A stretch of DNA of 64,000 nucleotides from NCBI GenBank assembly GCA_958295895.1, contig CATQHI010000013.1:1-64000 (forward strand), written 5' to 3'. Source of the DNA: Saprospiraceae bacterium. Lineage in GTDB: Bacteria > Bacteroidota > Bacteroidia > Chitinophagales > Saprospiraceae. The notes beneath the pieces were generated by a model, which worked only from the letters and a program-made list of their open reading frames with translations, made no database searches and was not told the DNA's origin. Numbering within the stretch: position 1 is the first letter of the stretch; every line of letters starts with the position of its first letter. Position numbers and translations under genes: made by a program. Below, in pieces: positions 19,101 through 27,537 of this stretch.

Positions 19101-19803
19101 ATGCAGGAGACTTACACCGAGTTTTATAGCCACCACCTCGGCCACCACGTGAAGGTGCTCACCTTCGGCACCCGCGGCTACCCCGTCGTCGTTTTCCCGA
19201 CCACGCTAGGTAGCTACTTCGAGGCCAAGGACCGCGGCATGATCGAGGCCGTGCGCTGGTTTGTCGACCGCGGCTTCATCCAGGTCTACTGCCCCGACAG
19301 CATCAACGACGCCAGCTGGTACGCCAACATCCACCCCCCGCCATCGGCTGGAGCGGCATATCCAGTACGATAAATTCCTCTACGAGGAGTTCGTGCCCCA
19401 GATCCGCTACGGTACCCCCACGGGTCGCATCGCCTGTGCGGGCATCAGCTTCGGCGGCTTCAGCGCCACCAATTTCGCCTTTCGCCACCCGGAGGCCGTC
19501 AGTCACCTTTTCTGCATGAGTGGGGCCTTCAACATCAAGCCCTTCCTCCACGGCTACTACGACGACAACGCCTACTTCAACAACCCCATCGACTTCATCG
19601 ACGGCGCTAACGACCCCTGGCTCTGGGACATGAAGATCGTGCTCGGCACCAGCAACTGGGATATCTGCCTCGACAACAACCTTAAGTTCAGCGAAAAGCT
19701 CCGCCGCCGCAACATCTCCCACTGGCTTGACGTGCGTGGCGACATCGAACACGACTGGCCGCTTTGGTTGGAGATGTTTCCGCATTACGTTAGCTTTATC
19801 TAG
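19101..19803 (+). CDS. Esterase family protein (one frameshift)
   Basis: This protein also belongs to the putative-esterase alpha/beta hydrolases and diverges from the esterase on the other strand. ATG 19101 gives MQETYTEFYSHHLGHHVKVL, VVVFPTTLGSYFEAKDRGMI and VYCPDSINDASWYANIHP. In the CCCCCCC run near 19338 one C is surplus; corrected, it reads IHPRHRLERHIQYDKFLYEE and then AGISFGGFSATNFAFRHPEA, where G-I-S-F-G-G is the nucleophile elbow. The acid is likely in the NDPWLWD region and the His in GDIEHDWPLW. Corrected length is about 234 residues. A TACCTTTC element at 19072-19079 could be its promoter. It ends at 19803, immediately against the stop of the convergent SAM hydrolase gene. Confidence 0.82.
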
Positions 19804-20595
19804 CTAGCGAAGCGCAAAAAATTCCACCTGCACCATATCCTCCACCTGAATGCCCAGCAGCGGCGCGGCCCGGCCCAGGTTCACGGCGATCTCCAGGAAG
19901 CCGTCGGCATCGAAGCGGCAGAGGGGCTCGCCCTCGGGCACGTCGTGGTAGTTGAAACTAAGGCCGTCGAGGGGGGGCATGCGCTTGATCTGGAGCTGGA
20001 AGCCGCGGCCTTCGCCCACCTGCTCGAAGAGGGCGCGGCTGATGTTGGTGGTCACGTTGTCGAAGCGGTCGACGAAGACTACGGTGCCGCGGATGTAGTT
20101 TGGGCCCGATGACGGGCTGGAAGGCCAGGCGCTCGGTGTAGCGGGTGGCCGGCAGACCGATCTCGTGCAGGGGCTTGCGCCGCGTGAGATGGCCTACGGC
20201 CCGGGCGTAGATGCGTAGAGGGGGGCGTCGGCGGCGTAGCCATCGAGCACGAAGGTCTGCTCGGGCACCAGACCGAAGAGGAGGGAGAAGATACCGTTGT
20301 CCGGACCGATGAAGTAGTGGCCCTCGTGGCAGGTGGCCAGGAAGCGGCCCCGCGGCTGGTAGTAGTCGTTGACGCTGAGCAGGTGCACGGTGCCCCGGGG
20401 GAAGTGCCGCCAGACCTTATTAACCACGAAGGCGGCGCGCACGATGTCGTAGGTGGGGGATGTCGTGGCTGATGTCGATTGAGCTGCAGCCCGGGCTGGG
20501 CGCTGAGCAGCTGGGCCTTGAGGCGGGGGAGGTGACAAGTCCTCGCGGCCGAAGTCGGTAGTCAGGGTAAGCAGCGGGGGGGCGGGGGTGGCCAC
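19804..20595 (-). CDS. SAM hydrolase (SAM hydroxide adenosyltransferase, DUF62) (frameshifts)
   Basis: Members of this family (chlorinase/fluorinase fold) hydrolyse S-adenosylmethionine to adenosine and methionine. GTG 20595 gives PLLTLTTDFGRED, the hallmark N-terminal strand (LTTDFG). A frame change follows near 20535; KAQLLSAQPGLQL and DISHDIP appear in other frames, then TYDIVRAAFVVNKVWRHFPR, GTVHLLSVNDYY and HYFIGPDNGIFSLLFGLVPE (the conserved GPDNG). The C-terminal domain (19804-20105) contains IRGTVVFVDRFDNVTTNISR, the conserved D-x-F-G/D-N-x-x-T-N segment. At least three single-base corrections are needed. Corrected length is about 263 residues, normal. The stop codons of this gene and of the convergent esterase abut. 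Confidence 0.87.
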
Positions 20596-20710
20596 GGCGG
20601 GGGGTTGGTTTGCCGGGACAAAGTAAGGCGGATGAACATTGTTTCACCACGCGAAGGTTATACTTGCTGCGTTTTGTATTGTGCAAACCGCCCCAACTTG
20701 CCCCGTCGAT

Positions 20711-21764
20711 ATGCCTAGTTTTCTTCGCCTGCTGAGTAGTATGTATTGTGTTCTTTTCGATCTGCGTTGCACCCGCGGCCGCGCAAGTGGATATCGAACA
20801 GGGGAACCTGGAGGTGCTGACGGATGACCTGCCCGTATATTCCCGCCCGGGGGTGCGCTACCGGAGCCAGAGTCGGGGGGTGAGCATCCGCTACGAGACG
20901 CAGCCTAACTTTGATTGGACGGGGGGTGAGGGCATTGCCGGGGGGAAGCAGACGGTGACCCACCTGGAGCAGTTTACCTTCAAGTTCAAGGTGCCGCTGC
21001 TGAATAAAATACGGACCAAGGCACTGCTGGGCTACGAATGGGATACGGAGAAGTACTTTTTCGACGACCCCTACGTGGGCTACGAAGACCGCGAAACGCT
21101 CTTCCAGCTGCTCGACGAGCGACGGCTGAAGGCCAATAAGGTATCGGCCTACCTGACGCACAGCTGGGATGCGCGCTTTTACTCCTCGGCCCGCCTACGG
21201 GTGTCCTTCAACGGGGATTACCAGGGGTTGATAGACTTCGCTAATATCTACCGCACGTACAGCGCCGCGGTGGTATACGGCAAGAAGGTCGACGACGATA
21301 CCGAGTGGGCCGTGGGCGTGACCTACAGCAACAACAAGGCCCGGCAGATCGCCCTACCCTTCTTCGTCTACAACCAGACCTTCAACGAGCACTGGGGCAT
21401 CCAGACCGCCCTGCCCGGACAGGCCTACCTGCGCCGCAATGTGGGCCGTCGTCTGGTAAATACCTTCCTCCTGGGCGCCACCTTCGACAGCAAGTACTAC
21501 GCCATCAATACCGGCAGCCGACCGGGCTTCGAGACGCTGGGGCAGTTCTTTCTACGCAACAACGGCATCCGCACGATGCTACAGTACGAGCACAACCTGA
21601 CCAAGTGGGTTTGGGCCTTCGGGCAGGCGGGCTACTTCATTCCGGTCACTACGCGCTTCAATCCGGAGGATGACATCGATCGCGATATCCGGACCACGGT
21701 GCAAGGGCGGCCGTTTTTTCGGGTGGGGGTGTTTCTGGCGCCGCCGAAGGACTTGATCAAATGA
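20711..21764 (+). CDS. Outer-membrane beta-barrel-like protein (probable frameshift in signal peptide)
   Basis: The uninterrupted frame is 20748-21764 with a GTG start, encoding VFFSICVAPAAAQVDIEQGN and about 325 further residues rich in alternating aromatic/polar strands (YSSARLRVSFNGDYQGLIDF, WAVGVTYSNNKARQIALPFF, GIRTMLQYEHNLTKWVWAFG) and ending in a barrel-like PFFRVGVFLAPPKDLIK. The GTG start leaves a very short signal peptide; an ATG at 20711 in another frame gives MPSFLRLLSS, and a one-base change near 20738 would produce a complete signal peptide. It resembles the uncharacterised Bacteroidota outer-membrane proteins grouped near DUF6268; this assignment is tentative. A bidirectional terminator follows at once. 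Confidence 0.75.
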
Positions 21765-21766
21765 GA

Positions 21767-21800
21767 AAAGGCCCCGGCAGCGGGTGCTGTCGGGGCCTTT
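21767..21800. terminator. Bidirectional intrinsic terminator
   Basis: The arms AAAGGCCCCGGCAGC (21767-21781) and GCTGTCGGGGCCTTT (21786-21800) pair over 15 positions with one G-U and a GGGT loop. The A-run and T-run at the ends serve both strands. It separates the convergent genes ending at 21764 and 21826. Confidence 0.9.
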
Positions 21801-21825
21801 GATTGGTGGAGGTAATCGGGGTCGG

Positions 21826-23463
21826 TTACCGCAGGAACACCTTCCGCGCCGTAGTCCCCGCATCGAACCGCAGCTGGATGATGTAGCTGCCGTTGGGCAG
21901 GCCACCGCGGCTGAGCACGTAGCTCGACTGGTTAAGACCGCGTACCTGGGCTACCCGGCTACCACGTAGGTCGTACACGTCGATCTGGCGGATGCGCTCG
22001 GTATTGGCCACCTGGATGGTGAAGGAGGCGGTGGCGGGGTTGGGGAAGATTTGGAGGTCTACGCTAGCGTTGGTGAGAAGATCTCTGGTGGAAGTGGTAA
22101 TTCTGACGGAATCCAGTTGCAACGCGTAGTAAGCACGCGGCATAATGAAAGCCATCATGGTATCAATATTCGCCTTGGCGCGTTCGGGATCATCGTAGTT
22201 AGGATTTGTCTGAGCCTCGTTGGTGATGATCGTATCTGCTTGTATGCTAGTTCCTAGAGTATCATTTTGGGCAGAGATGTCAGCGCGAAGATCGTTTTCA
22301 TCAAACCAGTTCCAGACTCCGGTAGTAGCTCCTGATGCCCCAATTTGGGGGGGGGAGGTCCGCAGTACCGTCCATAAGTTCTGCTCTCCTAACAGGAAGG
22401 TATCGTTGGTATTGGTAGGGATAGGAGAAGTGAAGGGTGCCTGACTATAGCCAGCGATGATCTGATTGACAGTCGATGATAGCGGATCAAATATATCGGG
22501 TAAGGCAAGCATGGTAGCTGGTTCGAGTATTGCATTGATGCCCGCGTCATTAGCTAACTCCTCCATCAATCGTGATCCCTGTACAGTTACCACGTTACGG
22601 GGCGGATCAGTAGGTACGATCACCAGTCCCGCGTAATAGGGAGCGAACGGATCGGTTGCACTGTGTATAGAAACTGGTGGGTGCCTCATCTCCATTAATC
22701 CACAGCGTATCGCCTAGTGCTCCGGCAATATTGACAATCAGCGCTACATCAGAGCGATAGCCGGGCTATTCACGACGTGGTTGGTGGCCATTATAGTACC
22801 TTCCGGATTCGACATGATGGCTGTGTCGATCAGCGAATTGAAGTCCGAATCGAGAAACTGTAAATTCTGCTCGATCTGCTCGATGCTATCTAAGTAGTTA
22901 AATGCATTAACGAGGTATCCACCCGAACCTACGCCCATGAACATGATCTTTGATGTGTCGATCTGCATGGGATTACCATTCTCGGCAACGGTTTTACGCA
23001 GGTAGCGGGCCAGGGCGTGAGCATCCTGACTGGCACGATACACCGCCTTAAGAAGCGTTTCCGTACGTACAGTTTGATTTTCGGCGGTCGGCTGCCAGCC
23101 CAATCGGTAATCGGCAGAGATGCCCACGAAGCCCTTGCGAACAAAACGGCTCAGCATTTCTACGTTTACGCTGTCCTTGCGATTCCCGTAAGGTCCACCG
23201 TTAAGGTATTGGGGAAGAAAGTTGCCGGTGTGGAACATCACGACTACAGGACGCAGATTACTGGACGTATCGCCCGTAGGAGTGTAAACATCCATGGGTA
23301 ACGGAGTGATGGTGTTCCCCGCAATGACGTTGTAGTTTTGGCCGTACACCATGGTTTCTGGCTCGCTGACCCCGAAGGCTTCGTCGAGAAAGAGAGTCTG
23401 CCCAAACCCGAGGGTGGAGCAGATGGCCAGCAGTAAGACTGGCAGAGTGTAGTTTTTGAACAT
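21826..23463 (-). CDS. Secreted alpha/beta hydrolase with T9SS sorting domain (two frameshifts)
   Basis: ATG 23463 begins a signal peptide (MFKNYTLPVLLLAICSTLG, cleaved near GFGQ). The N-terminal half has the carboxylesterase-like core: PVVVMFHTGNFLPQYLNGGP (oxyanion region), KGFVGISADYRLGWQPTAE and the nucleophile elbow IMFMGVGSGGYLVNAF. A frame break near 22750 and a second near 22680 separate this from the rest; between them the sequence reads DVALIVNIAGALGDTLWING. The C-terminal frame starts SIHSATDPFAPYYAG (acidic-residue region typical of feruloyl-type esterases) and ends in a T9SS type A domain (LQIFPNPATASFTIQV to RKVFLR). Corrected length is about 545 residues. It is 38 bases downstream of a TonB-dependent receptor gene and co-directional, suggesting a joint role in using an external substrate. 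Confidence 0.83.
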
Positions 23464-23501
23464 GTAATAAAGTTTTGATTGCAAGAATTTGGTTAGTAGA
23501 G

Positions 23502-26297
23502 TTAGCGCCGCACCAGATTGTACGTGGCCGAAATATACGCCAGCCGACCAATGCGGGGTCCTCCGTATACTTGAAAGACTGAGTTATCGAGCAGGTTAGA
23601 CGCTCCCAGCTTAATCGTTGTGTTGATGGTAGGAAGTGTGAAGTTCACCTGAGCATCAAGCAGCCCGTAGCTATCAACGAAGCCGGTAAACTGAGGAGAG
23701 CCCTCGAAGAGAAATCCTTCAATCCACTTGTAAGTCACATTGAAGCCAACTCCATCCAGCAGGTTAGGAAACATGGGAATGTCCCGGCCGGCAACGCCGA
23801 TGTTGTACTTGTGCTCTGGTGTGTTGAAGGCTGGAATGATAGGGTCGTCCGTAGCTGTGTTCAGCGTATTCCAACTGTAGTTACCGTTCAGGGTAAAGTA
23901 GTCACCGAAGTAGTAGTTGCCCCCAATACTGAAGCCCTGTGTAGTGACTTTATCCTGTGCGTTTGCCGACACCCGGTACGCTTGCCCCCCGGTGATGATG
24001 CTGTTGACGAAGTCCAGATCGACGCCAATCTGGTAGCCAATAAAGTCTTCGTAAAAACTGTAGTAATAAGTGGCGTCAAAGTAGAACTTCTCTCCTACCG
24101 TAGCCCGGTATCCAGCTTCTAATGTCCGCACTCTTTCGGGGCGAATCGGATCGATGTCGAAGAAGTCTAGATCTTCTGGATTACCGCTGTTCGAAAAGTC
24201 AGTTACACTTTCTACCGTAGTCAAGCCTTCTACCCCGTCGAGGTTGCCAAGCAAAATCGCCCGCCCTACATTGTAGAATAGGTACTGATCATTAAGCGTA
24301 GGGTTACGAATAGCCGAGCTGAAAGAAACACGTGCCGTAGTGTTCTCAGAGGGAGTATAAACGAAGCTAGCTGCCGGACTAGCAAGTACGTTGAAATTCT
24401 CATTCTTGTCTACACGTAGACTAGCACTAATCTTGTAGCGATTGTTAAGGTGTAGCGTACCCCCACCGTAGGCTCCTACTTCCCAGGTGTCGATGTTGCG
24501 CCCCATCGTGTCCAGAAGTAGTGTACCCCGGCTATCCGGTGTGTAAAGTCGGCCGTTTGCACCGACCGTTAGCTCAAGATAACTGGCATCGTTCGGTCGC
24601 CATATTTCTCCGAAGTGCTTCTCTCCATGCAAATGGTAGAGTGCTGATTGATCAAAGAACCGCGTTCCCCCCTCGCTAGCCAGAGTAGTAGTAATACTGT
24701 CGAATGCACGCTCAAACCGTTCGGTGCCCACCTCATAGTACCCCTGCCTATTCAATCCCCGGGGGGCTTGGGCGAACTGCCGTGCATCATCGTGATACTG
24801 TTGCAGAATCTCCTCGATCTCCGGCTGAGCCAAAAATACCTCTCGCTGCTCGCTCTGTTCCCGCGCACTGCACGTTCTGTTTCGGAAACAATCAGGCCAT
24901 CCCTCTAAGTCGCTAAAACGCGGAAGTATCTGACTCTGCCAGAAGGTAGCGTAGTCGGCCGCCCAATCACCATCACTTTTACTTAGTTCTTGAAGACGGA
25001 TAGCGGTGAAGTATGGATCGTAACTATCTCCCGCATCTTCGTGAGTGACGTAAGCACGGATAAAAAAGTCGTCCCGGTTCCGTAACTCCAGACGATGTTG
25101 GAAGAACTGAATGTTCCTCAGACTGAAGCGATTATCTCCCTGGTAGACTGTAGTGCCGGTGCTGTAGTTTGAAGCTACAAGTAATTCCGTACTTTCTAGC
25201 GCGCGTTCAGGTTGAAGCCGGAAGTGAAAAGCCACACCAGCTTTGAGGTTCTCACTGTCGTAGTCTACTAGGTCAATCTCTCTGTATCCCTGCCGCCGCA
25301 GAACCCCCAAACCGGGTAGCGTTCGAAATCCACTGTAGTCAAATACGCTACTCCCTTCGTCCCCATATACATTCACCGCATCGTACCCCCCCGGGTTATC
25401 CCGCCCCAATTCCGTATCAAACACCGGATCATAATTATCCGCCACCCAGTCATCCGCCCGAAAGCCAAACAAATTCAGCTTATAGGCCATCCACTCCTGC
25501 CCGTCCTTATTCGTCAGCGCATCGGCCCAGCGCACACCGCCCTCGATCAGGTTACGCTCGGCAAATTTGATCTGCGCCGACAACCCTTGCTGTAAGAAAG
25601 GATCCTTCGTCTCCAGCGCAATCACCCCATTAAAGGCATTCGGTCCGTAAAAAGCCGAGGAGGCCCCCACCACCAAATTCACCCGGTTCACGTCCAGCTC
25701 CGAAGCTCCCAGAAAGTTACCGAGTGAGAAGTTCAGCCCCGGGCTCTGATTATCCACCCCGTCAATGATCTGTAGCGAGCGCACCGGGTTGGTACTGTTG
25801 AACCCGCGCGTATTCACAATCTTGAACCCCAGGCTCGCTGAGGTCAGGTCCACATCCTTCAGACTACCGAGCCCATCGTAAAAGTTAGCTGCTGCCGTCT
25901 CCTTGATGGCAATGGCGTCCATAGTTTCCACCGTCAGGGCGGCCTGCTGCTGCTTTTCGCCAATGCGGCGGCCGCGCACCTCTACCACGTCGGTGGTCAC
26001 GGCATTATCGCCCAGGCGCACCGCCAGGTCCTGCTCCCGGTCGGTTACTTCCACTTCCGTCGGCGCGAAGCCAATATAGGAGAACTGCAAAATGGTCGGT
26101 AGCCCCGAAACCGTCAGCGACCAGCTGCCATCCACCTCGGTCACCGTACCCGTCGTCGTACCCTTCACCAGCACACTGGCCCCGATCAGGGGGTCGCCCG
26201 TTGCCCCGTCCAGGATCGTCCCGCTGAGGACCGTCTGTCCGGCCAGGGTGCCACTAAACGCTAGCCCTAGGGCCGCCAGTAAGGTGAGTAATTTCAT
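23502..26297 (-). CDS. TonB-dependent receptor with carboxypeptidase-regulatory-like domain
   Basis: The 931-residue protein has a signal peptide (MKLLTLLAALGLAFSGTLAG), an N-terminal carboxypeptidase-D-regulatory-like domain (SGTILDGATGDPLIGASVLV to EVTDREQDLAVRL, about residues 25-105), a plug (VVEVRGRRIGEKQQQAALTV; FKIVNTRGFNSTNPVRSLQI; VNLVVGASSAFYGPNAFNGV) and a 22-strand-type barrel ending INTTIKLGASNLLDNSVFQV and a C-terminal ISATYNLVRR. It should import a substrate bound outside the cell in a TonB-driven way. The ligand is unknown; the downstream secreted hydrolase may release it. The gene lacks a SusD partner. Two cysteines about residues 476-482 (DCFRNRTCSAREQ) sit in an extracellular loop. 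Confidence 0.93.
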   Translation of the reverse strand: MKLLTLLAALGLAFSGTLAGQTVLSGTILDGATGDPLIGASVLVKGTTTGTVTEVDGSWSLTVSGLPTILQFSYIGFAPTEVEVTDREQDLAVRLGDNAVTTDVVEVRGRRIGEKQQQAALTVETMDAIAIKETAAANFYDGLGSLKDVDLTSASLGFKIVNTRGFNSTNPVRSLQIIDGVDNQSPGLNFSLGNFLGASELDVNRVNLVVGASSAFYGPNAFNGVIALETKDPFLQQGLSAQIKFAERNLIEGGVRWADALTNKDGQEWMAYKLNLFGFRADDWVADNYDPVFDTELGRDNPGGYDAVNVYGDEGSSVFDYSGFRTLPGLGVLRRQGYREIDLVDYDSENLKAGVAFHFRLQPERALESTELLVASNYSTGTTVYQGDNRFSLRNIQFFQHRLELRNRDDFFIRAYVTHEDAGDSYDPYFTAIRLQELSKSDGDWAADYATFWQSQILPRFSDLEGWPDCFRNRTCSAREQSEQREVFLAQPEIEEILQQYHDDARQFAQAPRGLNRQGYYEVGTERFERAFDSITTTLASEGGTRFFDQSALYHLHGEKHFGEIWRPNDASYLELTVGANGRLYTPDSRGTLLLDTMGRNIDTWEVGAYGGGTLHLNNRYKISASLRVDKNENFNVLASPAASFVYTPSENTTARVSFSSAIRNPTLNDQYLFYNVGRAILLGNLDGVEGLTTVESVTDFSNSGNPEDLDFFDIDPIRPERVRTLEAGYRATVGEKFYFDATYYYSFYEDFIGYQIGVDLDFVNSIITGGQAYRVSANAQDKVTTQGFSIGGNYYFGDYFTLNGNYSWNTLNTATDDPIIPAFNTPEHKYNIGVAGRDIPMFPNLLDGVGFNVTYKWIEGFLFEGSPQFTGFVDSYGLLDAQVNFTLPTINTTIKLGASNLLDNSVFQVYGGPRIGRLAYISATYNLVRR

Positions 26298-26718
26298 AAA
26301 CTAGGTAAGCTAAAATTCGCCTGTGCATGATCGCGCAGTGGTAAGGTAGCCCCGCTGCGGGGGGCAAAATAGTGAAAATCCGCTGGGGGTTGTGGCGTGG
26401 GGGCATTGTTGGGTTGTGGTGTGGCGGGCGGTATAGGTGTCACAGGTGGGGCAGGTGGGCGGGGCCGCTGGTGCGGTGTTTGTGGGAAGGGCGATGCTTG
26501 TAGGTGACAAGCCATCACTTTGGCACGACTAACTGTCAATACAGAGGGTACGATACTTTCAGCGCAGCCAGAAGCTGCATTTTGCTGGCGCTGCCGGAGG
26601 CAGCATTGTACGTACCCCGCACCTGCGACCCCGCCCCCCGTAACACCTATAACGACGGCCACTCAACAACCCACTAACCCAACAACTCACCGATTCCGTA
26701 CCTTCGCGCCCCCGCCAC
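26298..26718. repeat. 421-base divergent intergenic region with a large imperfect inverted repeat
   Basis: No gene was found here between the TonB receptor (minus) and uppS (plus). The left part around 26401-26475 and the right part around 26610-26690 are imperfect reverse complements: TTGTTGGGTT on the left answers AACCCAACAA on the right, GGTATAGGTGT answers ACACCTATA, and GGTGGGCGGGGC answers CACCTGCGACCCCGCCCC. The two promoter-proximal regions thus look like inverted copies. The short ORFs across it show no protein-like character. Confidence 0.5.
26699..26706 (+). promoter_or_regulatory. Candidate -7 element upstream of uppS
   Basis: TACCTTCG lies 12 bases before the uppS ATG (26719), one change from TAnnTTTG. 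It would give a very short leader of about 8 bases. No clear -33 TTTG at 17-19 bases was seen. Confidence 0.4.
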
Positions 26719-27477
26719 ATGTCAGACCTCCTCCCACAGATCGACCAGCAGCGCCTGCCTCACCATATCGGCGTGATTATGGACGGCAACGGCCGCTGGG
26801 CCACCACCCAGGGCAAGCCCCGGGTGTTTGGCCACCATAGTGCCGTGGAGTCCGTGCGCGCTACGGTAGAGTCCTGCGCCGAGCTCGGCGTAGGCTACCT
26901 GACGCTCTACGCCTTTAGCACCGAGAACTGGGACCGGCCCGAACTGGAAGTAGGCGCACTAATGCAACTCCTGGTCGATACCATCGGCAGCGAGATGAAA
27001 CTGATGCTCGACAACGGTATCCGTCTGGCGACCATCGGCGACACGGCAGGGCTACCCGAGGCCACCCGCGAGGCCCTGCAGCTCGGCATCGAGCAGACCA
27101 GCGGCGGTGACGGGATGACGCTTATCCTGGCCCTTAACTACAGCGGAAAGTGGGATATCGCCCGCGCGGCGCGCCAACTAGCCCAGGAAGTAGCGGCTGG
27201 ACGGCTACGGGCCGACGCTCTAGATGAGGCGGCGCTGAGTGCCCGGCTGAGTACCCAGGCCTACCCCGACCCGGAGCTCGTCATTCGTACCAGTGGGGAG
27301 CACCGGCTGAGCAATTTTTTTCTCTGGCAGGCAGCCTACGCGGAGTTCTACTTCAGCCCCGTGTTCTGGCCGGAGTTTCGAAAAGACGATCTTTACGCCG
27401 CTATTATCGACTTTCAGCAGCGGGAACGACGCTTTGGCAAAACCAGCGAACAACTCAAGCAGGCGACCAACCCCTAA
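26719..27477 (+). CDS. uppS: Isoprenyl transferase (undecaprenyl diphosphate synthase) UppS
   Basis: UppS condenses isopentenyl diphosphates in cis onto farnesyl diphosphate to make the carrier lipid for peptidoglycan and O-antigen. The 252-residue protein shows all conserved regions: HHIGVIMDGNGRWATTQGKP (catalytic Asp, about residue 21), GVGYLTLYAFSTENWDRPEL, LILALNYSGKWDIARAAR, LVIRTSGEHRLSNFFLWQAA and YAEFYFSPVFWPEFRKDDLY. Length is normal. bamA follows on the same strand after 60 bases; an uppS-bamA pairing is common in Bacteroidota. Confidence 0.97.
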   Translation: MSDLLPQIDQQRLPHHIGVIMDGNGRWATTQGKPRVFGHHSAVESVRATVESCAELGVGYLTLYAFSTENWDRPELEVGALMQLLVDTIGSEMKLMLDNGIRLATIGDTAGLPEATREALQLGIEQTSGGDGMTLILALNYSGKWDIARAARQLAQEVAAGRLRADALDEAALSARLSTQAYPDPELVIRTSGEHRLSNFFLWQAAYAEFYFSPVFWPEFRKDDLYAAIIDFQQRERRFGKTSEQLKQATNP

Positions 27478-27537
27478 GCCCTTCTACCTATCCTTATTCC
27501 CGACGGCCGGCCTACCCGCCGCCAAATTGAAGCTAGT

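Noticed and set aside
20194-20595. Independent small protein in the SAM hydrolase region
   Set aside because: It is the N-terminal two thirds of a frameshifted SAM hydrolase; the C-terminal domain follows in another frame.
26294-26662. 122-residue ORF in the uppS upstream region
   Set aside because: Proline/threonine-rich low-complexity text across an inverted repeat with no start context.
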